Assembly: GCF_003966695.1 (NCBI RefSeq)
Contig: NZ_AP018827.1
Coordinates: 992,001 to 1,056,000 of the forward strand
Length of the DNA stretch: 64,000 nucleotides
Direction of reading: 5' to 3'
Origin: Asticcacaulis excentricus
GTDB taxonomy: Bacteria > Pseudomonadota > Alphaproteobacteria > Caulobacterales > Caulobacteraceae
The first letter of the stretch is position 1, and each line of letters starts with the position of its first letter. Below, in pieces: positions 55,283 through 62,492 of the stretch. The notes under the pieces are model-generated. The model had not been told where the DNA came from and did not search any database. It was given only the letters and a program-made list of their open reading frames with translations. The position numbers and the translations under genes are program-made.

Positions 55283-56301
55283 TACTTGTCGTCTTCGCCG
55301 CGCAGTGCCTTCCACGCATCGCCGCGACCGGCCACCACATCTTCATAGGTCACCGCCGGGTAGCCAAAGCCCATGGTCTTGGACTCGCGCCACGCATCGA
55401 GCAGCACATCGCGCAGGTCCGAAGCCCCCTGCCCCAGACGCCCGACCATGAAGCCCTTGCCGCGCGCATCGCCCTCATTGAAACCGCCCGCCTTATAAAG
55501 CTCATACAGTGGCGTCACGTATTTCCAGTTGCGCTCCAGCTTGGCATCGAAGCAGCGCTCGGCCGCAAGGGTGCAGGGCTCGCTGGCCGACATGGCGGCG
55601 CGCACGTCTTCATTATTGATATTGGCGCTGACAAAGGCGCTTTCCAGCGGACCGTGGATCGGCTCCAGCGTGAAGTTCTGCGGATTGGGGTATTCCTTGC
55701 CCCAGCCGTTATAATGGATCGACAGGTGCAGGGGCTGGGACGAGTCGCCGACATAGTGCGAAAGGATACCGATATCGCGCAGCGTCAGGGCCTCACGCCG
55801 GCGGATCGCCTCTTTCAGCCACGCCTTACGCTTGGGGTCACTTTCGTGCGCCTCCATATAGGTCATGCCGCGCCAGTAGGCGAAATCCTTGACCACCTGT
55901 TGCCAGGCATCGACCAGCGCGTAGTTGAGGTAGCCCGACTTCCACGGCATCACGTTCTTCGACCGCAGCAGGGCGTCGAAGTCCGAGCGCGACTGCGGCA
56001 CCTCCTGAAGACGCACGCCCGCCAAAGTCTTGCCTTCGTCATCCAGATCGATGAAGTGCGCAGAATCGCGCTCGAAATCGTGCACTTTTCCCGCGCCCTT
56101 CCAGGCGTCGGGTTCGTTGGAATAGAAGCCGATATCGCCCACACCCTGAGCGCTGCGCACAAACTCCGGCATATAGGCCGGAAGCGCGCGCGCCGCCTCT
56201 TCGCCGACGATGCGGTGGCCGGTCGGGCCCCAGGCAAGGGCGGAACTGGCCGAAAGCAGGGCCACGCCGGTGATCAGCAGCGAACGAAGGGTCTTACGCA
56301 T
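55282..56301 (-). CDS. Secreted S1/P1-type nuclease
   Basis: 339 residues from ATG 56301. Signal peptide MRKTLRSLLITGVALLSASSALA; cleavage leaves Trp first (WGPTGH), and in this family the N-terminal Trp amino group and carbonyl bind zinc. Other zinc ligands are in VHDFERD, LSHYVGDSSQPLHLS and NWKYVT regions. Degrades single-stranded DNA/RNA in the periplasm or outside, perhaps for phosphate scavenging. Upstream of the Nudix gene in one unit. Confidence 0.93.
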   Translation of the reverse strand: MRKTLRSLLITGVALLSASSALAWGPTGHRIVGEEAARALPAYMPEFVRSAQGVGDIGFYSNEPDAWKGAGKVHDFERDSAHFIDLDDEGKTLAGVRLQEVPQSRSDFDALLRSKNVMPWKSGYLNYALVDAWQQVVKDFAYWRGMTYMEAHESDPKRKAWLKEAIRRREALTLRDIGILSHYVGDSSQPLHLSIHYNGWGKEYPNPQNFTLEPIHGPLESAFVSANINNEDVRAAMSASEPCTLAAERCFDAKLERNWKYVTPLYELYKAGGFNEGDARGKGFMVGRLGQGASDLRDVLLDAWRESKTMGFGYPAVTYEDVVAGRGDAWKALRGEDDK

Positions 56302-56388
56302 GGGGGCGAACCTTTGAGAACGGGTCATTTACCCTGTTCGCATAGCCGATTTGCCCCGCCAATGCCAGCATAGCTTAGCCGACCAGCG

Positions 56389-56712
56389 TTATCCCTCCGG
56401 CGCCAGCGTGACCTCAAGGCCATTGAGATCGTCGCGCATCAGGATCTGGCACGACAGGCGCGAATTGCGCTTCACGAGGAAGGCTTCGTCCAGCTTTTCC
56501 TCTTCCTCATCCGACTTTTCGATCAGCTTGGGCAGCCAGTCCGCGCCGACATAGACGTGGCAGGTGGCGCATTCCAGCGCACCGCCGCATTCGGCCTTGA
56601 TGGGCAGGCCGTTGTCGCGGATGATCTCCATGATGCGCCAGCCATCAATCGCCGGCAGGGTGTGCTGCACGCCGTCACGGTCCGTGCACAGGATATGGAG
56701 TTCATCGCTCAT
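56389..56712 (-). CDS. 2Fe-2S ferredoxin
   Basis: 107 residues from ATG 56712. Adrenodoxin/ISC-type fold; the cluster cysteines are C42, C48, C51 and C88 (ECGGALECATC, RLSCQ). An acidic stretch SDEEEEKLDE (67-76) should contact the reductase. Electron transfer to a P450 or cluster assembly; no isc or P450 genes nearby. Single gene. Confidence 0.93.
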   Translation of the reverse strand: MSDELHILCTDRDGVQHTLPAIDGWRIMEIIRDNGLPIKAECGGALECATCHVYVGADWLPKLIEKSDEEEEKLDEAFLVKRNSRLSCQILMRDDLNGLEVTLAPEG

Positions 56713-56776
56713 TGTGGGGGCCTTTTCAGGGTTTTGTGGCGCATTTAACGGCCACAACCTGCCCCGACAAGCGATT

Positions 56777-57130
56777 TCAGCTCTTGAGACGGTTTAGCTC
56801 CAGTCCATGCAGATAGGCGGCCACATCCATCAGGGCGGCATCAAGCGCATCGCGGACCTTTTCCAGACGCCCCTGCGCCCCGCCCTCATCACCGCGCTCG
56901 GCCACTTCGGCGGCCGCCGAGAGCGCATTGGCTCCGATCCCGGCCGCTGCCCCTTTCAGCGTATGGGCGGCGTCGCGCCAGCCGGGATGGCCGACATCGA
57001 GCAGCGGCGCCCACAGGTCGGCCTGCTGCTGAAACAAACGCAGCACCTCCTCGATCACGGTCGCATCGTTCAGTGTGTAGGCCTCAAGGTGGGCGAAATC
57101 GACCGCGCCGGACAGGTCACGAAACGCCAT
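56777..57130 (-). CDS. HPt-domain phosphotransfer protein
   Basis: 117 residues, a four-helix HPt domain. The phosphoaccepting histidine is H56 in AAHTLKGAAAGIGA, with K59 and G60 of the usual HxxKG pattern. It passes phosphate between a hybrid histidine kinase and a response regulator, neither of which is in this window. Length and the lack of other domains mark it as a free-standing shuttle. Confidence 0.9.
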   Translation of the reverse strand: MAFRDLSGAVDFAHLEAYTLNDATVIEEVLRLFQQQADLWAPLLDVGHPGWRDAAHTLKGAAAGIGANALSAAAEVAERGDEGGAQGRLEKVRDALDAALMDVAAYLHGLELNRLKS

Positions 57131-57225
57131 GACATCCTCTCATTTTGCTGGGATGCGCCACACAGTGAGGCGTTTTGCGGCGGCTGACAAGCCATCAGAA
57201 CGGCGCATTTACAGGAGAACGGGCA

Positions 57226-57261
57226 CAGAAAAAGGCTCCAGTCTCTCTCCCCGGAGCCTTT
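57226..57261 (-). terminator. Minus-strand intrinsic terminator
   Basis: AAAGGCTCC (57231-57239) with GGAGCCTTT (57253-57261); on the minus strand it is followed by TTTTTCTG. No minus-strand gene ends before it until beyond 59 kb, but the three-hairpin repeat at 57619-57500 lies upstream on the same strand. Another 9-bp dyad is CGAAGGCCC (57363-57371) with GGGCCTTCG (57385-57393). The rest of 57131-57499 shows no gene. Confidence 0.65.
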
Positions 57262-57499
57262 ATACCCCAACGGTCAGAAGGGCTGTGCCCGCCGCCCGAT
57301 GCGATAAGGGCAGCTTAGGCCGAAGCGTATAAAGGGGCGATAGGGAGACGCCGGCAAAAGCACGAAGGCCCCGTAGAGAGACCAGGGCCTTCGGGCCGCA
57401 GTGTGACCGTTGCAGGTGGATCTGGATCAACGACCTTTTGCGGCCCTCTCAGGATACGCCCGCGCGCATAAACAATCGATACGCGGGGGATTTGGCTTC

Positions 57500-57619
57500 T
57501 ACCAAAAGTCATTGAAAATGACCCTTGGTATTCCTTTCGAGAATGTCTCATGTCGCTGATACATATGAGACATTCTCGTGTCTTCAACGGCCGGATGCGG
57601 TCGGCATCTTCGGCCGTTG
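57500..57619 (-). repeat. Three-hairpin dispersed repeat, copy 2
   Basis: Reverse orientation to copy 1. Stem 1 is CAACGGCCG (minus strand, 57619-57611) with CGGCCGTTG and inner GATGC/GCATC; stem 2 has 14 perfect bp (57578-57565 with 57551-57538) around the same 13-nt loop; stem 3 has 14 pairs including two G.U pairs (57530-57517 with 57513-57500) around TTC. Most stem-2 differences from copy 1 are compensated. Confidence 0.9.
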
Positions 57620-57768
57620 GTATTACGCTGTGGGAAAATCTTGACCGGCCTGCATCCATCCGCCCCAGCGGCGGACATTAAGAGACAAGACGGGGTATCA
57701 GCGCGTAGAGTCATGTACCGCCCAGCCTTACCCTGTCTCATGGCAACTCACGCAACCGGAGACAAACG

Positions 57769-58149
57769 ATGGAAATCCTTTTTACGCAATACTGGTGGCT
57801 GCTTTTCCCCTTTTTCGGCATGGGTATGGGCATTTACGCCATGTACATGAACCATAAGGCCCGGAAAGACCGCATCGGTCTGATCCGTCAGTACCTCGAA
57901 CAGGGCAAGGAGCCACCGGCGGCCCTGCTCGAAGGCTTAAACGGCGACGACAGGATGGATAAGTCTGGACAGACGGCCAATAGCGGACTGGTGTCCATGG
58001 TCTGTATCTTCTCGGCCTTCGCCCTGGCCTTTGGCTATGTCGGCTGGAAGCAGGGCAGCGACGTCTATTTCGCGCTGGGGCTGGGGTTTGCCCCGGCAGC
58101 TCTGGTTTCGCTCATCATCCTGATCGCCAAGTCGATACGGAAGGACTAA
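57769..58149 (+). CDS. Two-helix membrane protein in an ECF sigma operon
   Basis: 126 residues: transmembrane helix about 7-27 (WWLLFPFFGMGMGIYAMYM), a charged cytoplasmic loop (28-72), then two hydrophobic segments (about 75-93 and 98-120). No known anti-sigma domain. It ends 2 nt before the sigma factor gene, so it belongs to the same operon and may take part in its control. Start behind CGGAGACAAACG. Confidence 0.8.
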   Translation: MEILFTQYWWLLFPFFGMGMGIYAMYMNHKARKDRIGLIRQYLEQGKEPPAALLEGLNGDDRMDKSGQTANSGLVSMVCIFSAFALAFGYVGWKQGSDVYFALGLGFAPAALVSLIILIAKSIRKD

Positions 58150-58151
58150 GC

Positions 58152-58667
58152 GTGACGGACCGCCGCCACGTACAGGCCCGCAAGGGATCAGAGGCAGCCT
58201 TCGCCGTTCTGGTGTCAGAGCATCAGCAGGCGGTGCGGCAGTTTCTGCGACGGCTGGCGGCCAATCCAGCCGACGCCGATGATCTGGCGCAGGAGGCCTT
58301 CGTCACCGCCTGGGAGCGGATTGACCGCCTGCAATCCGGCGTGTCATTTCGCACCTTTGTCTGCGGCATCGCGTGGAAAAAGGCCCAGAACGACCGCCGC
58401 CGGATCCGGCGTTCCGAAACGCGCGACGGGGCGTGGCTGTCGCTGCGTAGCGAAGCGGAAACGCCCACGCACGAAACACGCCTCAGCCTCGACAAGGCCA
58501 TGCAATCCCTGCCGCTCGATATGCGGGCCGTCATTTCGCTATGCGTAGCCGAAGACTACAGCCACGCCGAAGCCGCCCGGATTCTGGGACTTCCCCTCGG
58601 CACAGTAAAATCGCATATTCAGCGTGGGCGTGCCCGACTGTGTGAACTTCTGGGAGTAGAGCCATGA
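58152..58667 (+). CDS. ECF-type RNA polymerase sigma factor
   Basis: 171 residues from a GTG start. Region 2 (about 20-85) contains NPADADDLAQEAFVTAWERID; region 4 (about 115-168) has SHAEAARILGLPLGTVKSHIQRGRARL. Directs transcription from a special promoter set, often for envelope or oxidative stress. The stop overlaps the next gene (ATGA). The flanking membrane proteins could act as anti-sigma factors but lack the zinc ASD motif. Confidence 0.93.
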   Translation: MTDRRHVQARKGSEAAFAVLVSEHQQAVRQFLRRLAANPADADDLAQEAFVTAWERIDRLQSGVSFRTFVCGIAWKKAQNDRRRIRRSETRDGAWLSLRSEAETPTHETRLSLDKAMQSLPLDMRAVISLCVAEDYSHAEAARILGLPLGTVKSHIQRGRARLCELLGVEP

Positions 58668-58948
58668 ACGATCCATTGCGTCTGATGTTCGCCCCCACAA
58701 ACGTGCCCGCCCGCGATCTGGCTTTCGAACTGCGCGTTCTCGAAGCCGTCGAGCGCCGTCGTTTCCGCCGACAGATGGCCCTCTATGTTTTGGTGGCACT
58801 GGTCATACTCATGGGCAGCGTTTTCCTGACGCCGCTACTGGGGCCTGTATTGACCCTGCCGGCCCTGCCCGTCTTTTTGTCGGTCATTGGCGTCCTGCCG
58901 GGCCTTTTCCTTGCAGGCCGGCAGATTCTGGCCATTCAACGGGTCTAA
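58664..58948 (+). CDS. Small membrane protein downstream of the sigma factor
   Basis: 94 residues: a 35-residue charged N-terminus (DLAFELRVLEAVERRRFRRQM) and two hydrophobic helices (about 41-60 and 62-84). It overlaps the sigma gene by 4 nt and is therefore co-translated. Its topology, with a cytoplasmic basic N-terminus, would suit a membrane anchor for the sigma factor, which is inference only. Confidence 0.8.
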   Translation: MNDPLRLMFAPTNVPARDLAFELRVLEAVERRRFRRQMALYVLVALVILMGSVFLTPLLGPVLTLPALPVFLSVIGVLPGLFLAGRQILAIQRV

Positions 58949-58960
58949 CCCGACTTAGGT

Positions 58961-59278
58961 GTGTCGATTAGGGTAGCCGAGGCGGCTCTGCGGCCGAACC
59001 TCAGGACAGTCACTGAGAAGACCCAGGATCAACTGGATCTTCAGGCCTGCCACCGTGTTCGCTCGCGGTTGGTGTCGCGGCGTACGGGCGAGGCCTTTGA
59101 ACGTGGTCGCGACTTCGGGGCCTGGCTGGGCCTGGTACCAAAGCAATTCAGCACGGGCGGTCGTTCAATTCTTGGACGCATCTCAAAGCGCGGAAGCCGA
59201 TATCTGCGAACGCTGTTCGTACAGGCCGCCAAGATCCTCCTGATGAGGCCGCAAAATTGGTCAAAGTACAGCTTTTAA
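58961..59278 (+). pseudogene. IS110-family transposase relic with internal deletion
   Basis: 105 codons remain of a transposase normally ~340 long. The first part AEAALRPNLRTVTEKTQDQ and HRVRSRLVSRRT matches the end of the N-terminal DEDD domain; it jumps to GRDFGAWLGLVPKQFSTGGR and LGRISKRGSRYLRTLFVQAA, the Transposase_20 domain. The frame is still open, but the middle and the catalytic acidic residues at the N-terminus are missing. It follows the sigma operon directly. Confidence 0.82.
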
Positions 59279-59336
59279 GTCCGTTGCGTCTACCGATTGC
59301 GCCATGCCCGCAAACTGGTCGGCCCTTATCGCAAGG

Positions 59337-59364
59337 GGCGGAAAACTGTAACCGGTTTTCCGCC
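59337..59364. repeat. Palindromic repeat family 2, short copy D
   Basis: GGCGGAAAAC (59337-59346) and GTTTTCCGCC (59355-59364) around TGTAACCG. Same core as the copy at 61679-61704. It lies just after the M28 peptidase stop on the minus strand and may help end its transcript. Confidence 0.75.
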
Positions 59365-59375
59365 CTGCTTTTACG

Positions 59376-60830
59376 TTACTTACCGTTGGTCGGCTGGAAG
59401 GTAACGCTGGTATTGGCGATCATCCACACCGTTGCGGCCCAGGCGGCGACATTTTGGCTCATCTTCTTCGGGTCGATGCGGTCCAGTGTATCGTCTGCTG
59501 TGTGGTGGACATCGAAATAGTCCGTGCCATCCTGTTGCAGGTCGAAGATCGGCACACCCTTCGCGTTCAGCGGACTGGTGTCCGGGCCGCCGCCCGTTGC
59601 CGGATCACGCTCGATGAAAATGCCCAGAGGGTAGAGAATTTTGCCCAAGGTCTTGTTGAAATCGGGGGCGTCACTTTTGGGCAGGGCCAGTGAATAGATC
59701 ACGTCCGCCCCGAAATCGGACTCGGCGGCGGCGATGTGCTTGTCCTTATCCGACGATTTAGCGTAGGCCACCGCCCCGGACAGCCCCAGATCCCCCGGCT
59801 GCGAGACCTCTTCGGAGCCCCAGAAAACCACGCGCACCGTGCGTTCCGGACGCAGCTTGTGGTCAATCATCAGCTTTGCTGTAGCCATGGTGATCGCCAC
59901 ACCAGCGCCGTCATCAATAGCCCCGGTGCCGAGGTCCCAGCTATCGAGGTGACCGCCTATGGTGATAATCTCTTCCGGACGCTTGGAACCCTTGATCTCA
60001 GCGATGACGTTTTGTGACTGACCGCCGGTACGAACCGTGGGTGTTGAAAGCATTTTAAGGCGCAGCGGACCGGCTTCCCCCGCGCGTTGTAACTTCAGCA
60101 GACGCTCGAACTGTTCGGCATCCGGCGGCGACATGGCCAGAGCCGGCAGGCCGTCTAAACCGGTAAAGCGTGTGGCACCGGTGTGGGCGAAGCGATGATC
60201 CTCGGTGCCCAGCGAACGCATGACATACCCGACGGCACCGCGCTTCTTGGCCTCTTCCGGCCCACTGCGGCGCACCGAACCGGAATTGACGCCGTAGCCC
60301 TGCCCCGTCTGAGTGCGCACAGTGGGTTGCAGAATGACGACGATCTTGCCGGTCAGGTCTGCCTTGGAGTCGATAAATTCAGCGTAGGTTTCAAACAGGG
60401 CCGCCTCGCCCTCTACCCCCTCGGCTGGCGTCGCGCCAGAACCACCCAGCGCCGTCACCACCATCTTCTGCGCGAAGGGACCGGTGATTTCGAGGCTTTC
60501 GGCCCCGCGTTGCCAGATGACCAGCGGGAAGGTTTCGATGCGGACATTCTCAAAGCCCATTTTTTTCAGCTCGGCCGCCGACCATTCGGCCGCCTTGCGC
60601 TCGGACTCCGAGCCTGCCGGACGCGCGCCGAAGCGCGTCGTCAATTGCGCGACGAACTCATAGGCACCGTTTGATTGCAGCGCGGCGTCACGCAGGCGCG
60701 CAGCGGTGACTTCGGACGCTTCGGCCACCGCTGCCGCCGGGGCCACAGACTTGGCCTTCGGCTTGGCGAGGGCCGGGGTGGTCCCGCAAGCCAGCGCGGC
60801 GGTGACGAGAAGAAGGGCCTTGAGGTTCAT
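59376..60830 (-). CDS. M28-family zinc aminopeptidase, secreted
   Basis: 484 residues from ATG 60830. Signal peptide MNLKALLLVTAALACGTTPALA. A PA-domain-like insert lies at about 135-250. Catalytic zinc site: H294 and D296 (GGHLDSWD), D306/D307 (GAIDDGAG), E340/E341 (WGSEE), and HHTADDTLDRID near the C-terminus. Carboxypeptidase Q-like; releases amino acids from peptides in the periplasm or outside. The cinA-type gene ends 3 nt before its start. Confidence 0.93.
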   Translation of the reverse strand: MNLKALLLVTAALACGTTPALAKPKAKSVAPAAAVAEASEVTAARLRDAALQSNGAYEFVAQLTTRFGARPAGSESERKAAEWSAAELKKMGFENVRIETFPLVIWQRGAESLEITGPFAQKMVVTALGGSGATPAEGVEGEAALFETYAEFIDSKADLTGKIVVILQPTVRTQTGQGYGVNSGSVRRSGPEEAKKRGAVGYVMRSLGTEDHRFAHTGATRFTGLDGLPALAMSPPDAEQFERLLKLQRAGEAGPLRLKMLSTPTVRTGGQSQNVIAEIKGSKRPEEIITIGGHLDSWDLGTGAIDDGAGVAITMATAKLMIDHKLRPERTVRVVFWGSEEVSQPGDLGLSGAVAYAKSSDKDKHIAAAESDFGADVIYSLALPKSDAPDFNKTLGKILYPLGIFIERDPATGGGPDTSPLNAKGVPIFDLQQDGTDYFDVHHTADDTLDRIDPKKMSQNVAAWAATVWMIANTSVTFQPTNGK

Positions 60831-60832
60831 GA

Positions 60833-61636
60833 TCAATCCTGAGTAACGAGTTCTTCAAAACGGGCGTCGGGGAAGCGTTCGCGGGCCTTTTCGACCACGG
60901 CGGGCAGGCCGTCGAGCAAGGCCTGAAACGCCTCATCGAGGGCCTCGCGATTGCGCCCCCGGATGACGAGTTGCGTGCCGAACTCATCGGGGAAGATGCC
61001 GAAGGGATAGGAGCCCAGCGACAGATCGGGATAGTGTTTGTCGAGCGCGCTGAGAATGTCCGCGGCGAGGCTTTCGGGCACGTAGGTCGCCTTGACGGTG
61101 CGCGCCTGAACCTGTTCGCCCTGACGCAGGCGCGGGGCCACATCATTGAGCATACCGACCATGATGCGCGGCACCCCGGCCATGACGAAGACGTTTTCGA
61201 TCTGGAAGCCCGGCGCACCCGACACCGGATTAAGGATCAGCGACGCCCCTTGCGGAATGCGCGCCATGCGGCGGCTGTTGGCATTGAGCAGGCGCGCGTC
61301 GCCGCCATAGCGATCGAGCAATATCTTCAATGCGTCCTCACGCTCGGCAATCGTCACGCCAAAGGCCTGCGCCACGCAGTCGGCGGTGATATCATCGTGC
61401 GTCGGCCCGATGCCGCCGGTGGTAAAGACGTAATCCACGGCGCTACGCAGTTCGTTGAGCGTCCGCACAATCTGCGCCGCATCGTCGTGGATTATGCGCA
61501 CCTCAATCAGATCGATGCCCAATGCGCCCAGGAATTTGGCCAGCGTATTGACATTGGTGTCCTGTGTGCGGCCCGACAGGATTTCATCGCCGATAATGAT
61601 AACAGCGGCGGTGGGATTTTCTGTACTGACCGTCAT
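60833..61636 (-). CDS. CinA N-terminal (MoaB/MogA-like) domain protein
   Basis: 267 residues. Molybdopterin-binding fold: IIGDEILSGRTQDTN (15-29), TTGGIGPTHDDITADCVAQAFG (about 71-92), then NPVSGAPGFQIENVFVMAGVP. It lacks the C-terminal CinA deamidase domain of full CinA, as in many Alphaproteobacteria. In others this domain hydrolyses ADP-ribose or is a competence/damage protein. Directly upstream of the M28 gene. Confidence 0.9.
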   Translation of the reverse strand: MTVSTENPTAAVIIIGDEILSGRTQDTNVNTLAKFLGALGIDLIEVRIIHDDAAQIVRTLNELRSAVDYVFTTGGIGPTHDDITADCVAQAFGVTIAEREDALKILLDRYGGDARLLNANSRRMARIPQGASLILNPVSGAPGFQIENVFVMAGVPRIMVGMLNDVAPRLRQGEQVQARTVKATYVPESLAADILSALDKHYPDLSLGSYPFGIFPDEFGTQLVIRGRNREALDEAFQALLDGLPAVVEKARERFPDARFEELVTQD

Positions 61637-61669
61637 GAGGCAGGCTCCTTATCACGACCCTGAACATTA

Positions 61670-61771
61670 GAGCGATGTGCGGAAAAGTGTGAGCGGTTTT
61701 CCGCAAAAACATCGCGACAAAACAAAAATTTAGAGCGAAATGTCGATCCCTCTTAAAGTCCTTTCGCTCTA
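61670..61771 (+). repeat. Palindromic repeat family 2, copy B with second hairpin
   Basis: Hairpin 1: GCGATGT-GCGGAAAA (61672-61686) with TTTTCCGC-AAAA-ACATCGC (61697-61715). Linker GCGACAAAACAAAA (61714-61727). Hairpin 2: TAGAGCGAAA (61731-61740) with TTTCGCTCTA (61762-61771). It lies between the divergent CinA-type gene and sfsA, so it covers their promoter space. Confidence 0.85.
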
Positions 61772-61787
61772 GCCCCCGGAACCGCTC

Positions 61788-62492
61788 ATGCCATTCGCGC
61801 ACAGACTTACTCAAGGCCGTCTGGTAACGAGATACAAACGATTCTTCGCCGATGTCGAACTGGATACGGGTGCAACCGTCGTAAGCCATTGTCCCAATCC
61901 CGGCAAGATGCTGGGGCTACTGAGACCGGGCACACCTGCGCTTTTGACCGAAATAAGTGACCCTACGAAAAAGCTGCGCTGGCGGCTGGAGGCCCTGCGC
62001 GAAGGCGATACCTGGGTCGGGGTGAATACGCAGTGGCCCAACCGCCTGATCGGCGACCTGATAAGGGATCAGCAGGTGCCGGAGCTGCGCGGCTATGCCA
62101 GCCAGCGTCCGGAGGTCCGCTACGGGCACAATTCGCGCATAGACTGGCTGTTGCAAGGACACACTCAGCAGGCAGAGGCGTGGGTCGAGATCAAGAACGT
62201 CCACTATAGCCGCGTTCCCGGTCTGGCGGAATTTCCCGACAGCGTGACCGAACGCGGCGCAAAACATCTCATGGAACTGATCGGGCGCGTAGAGGCCGGC
62301 GCGCGCGCCGTGGTGGTCTTTTGCGTACAACGCGACGATGTGTTTCGGTTTGATGTGGCGCGTGACCTCGATCCGGTCTTCGGCCGGGCCTATGCGGCCG
62401 CGCGTGAGGCCGGGGTCGCATTTCTGGCCCACGCCTTTCGCGTCACCCCCGACGGCATTACCCACAGCCACGCGCTGAAGATAGAGGGTTAG
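61788..62492 (+). CDS. sfsA: SfsA family DNA/RNA nuclease protein
   Basis: 234 residues. N-terminal OB-like part with RLVTRYKRFFADVELDTGATVVSHCPNPGKMLGLL (spread over about 8-42); C-terminal PD-(D/E)XK-like part with NSRIDWLLQG, WVEIKNVHYSR (about 126-136) and DSVTERGAKHLMELI. In E. coli SfsA was named for sugar fermentation stimulation. It ends convergent with the MprF-like gene, overlapping it by 4 nt. Confidence 0.94.
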   Translation: MPFAHRLTQGRLVTRYKRFFADVELDTGATVVSHCPNPGKMLGLLRPGTPALLTEISDPTKKLRWRLEALREGDTWVGVNTQWPNRLIGDLIRDQQVPELRGYASQRPEVRYGHNSRIDWLLQGHTQQAEAWVEIKNVHYSRVPGLAEFPDSVTERGAKHLMELIGRVEAGARAVVVFCVQRDDVFRFDVARDLDPVFGRAYAAAREAGVAFLAHAFRVTPDGITHSHALKIEG

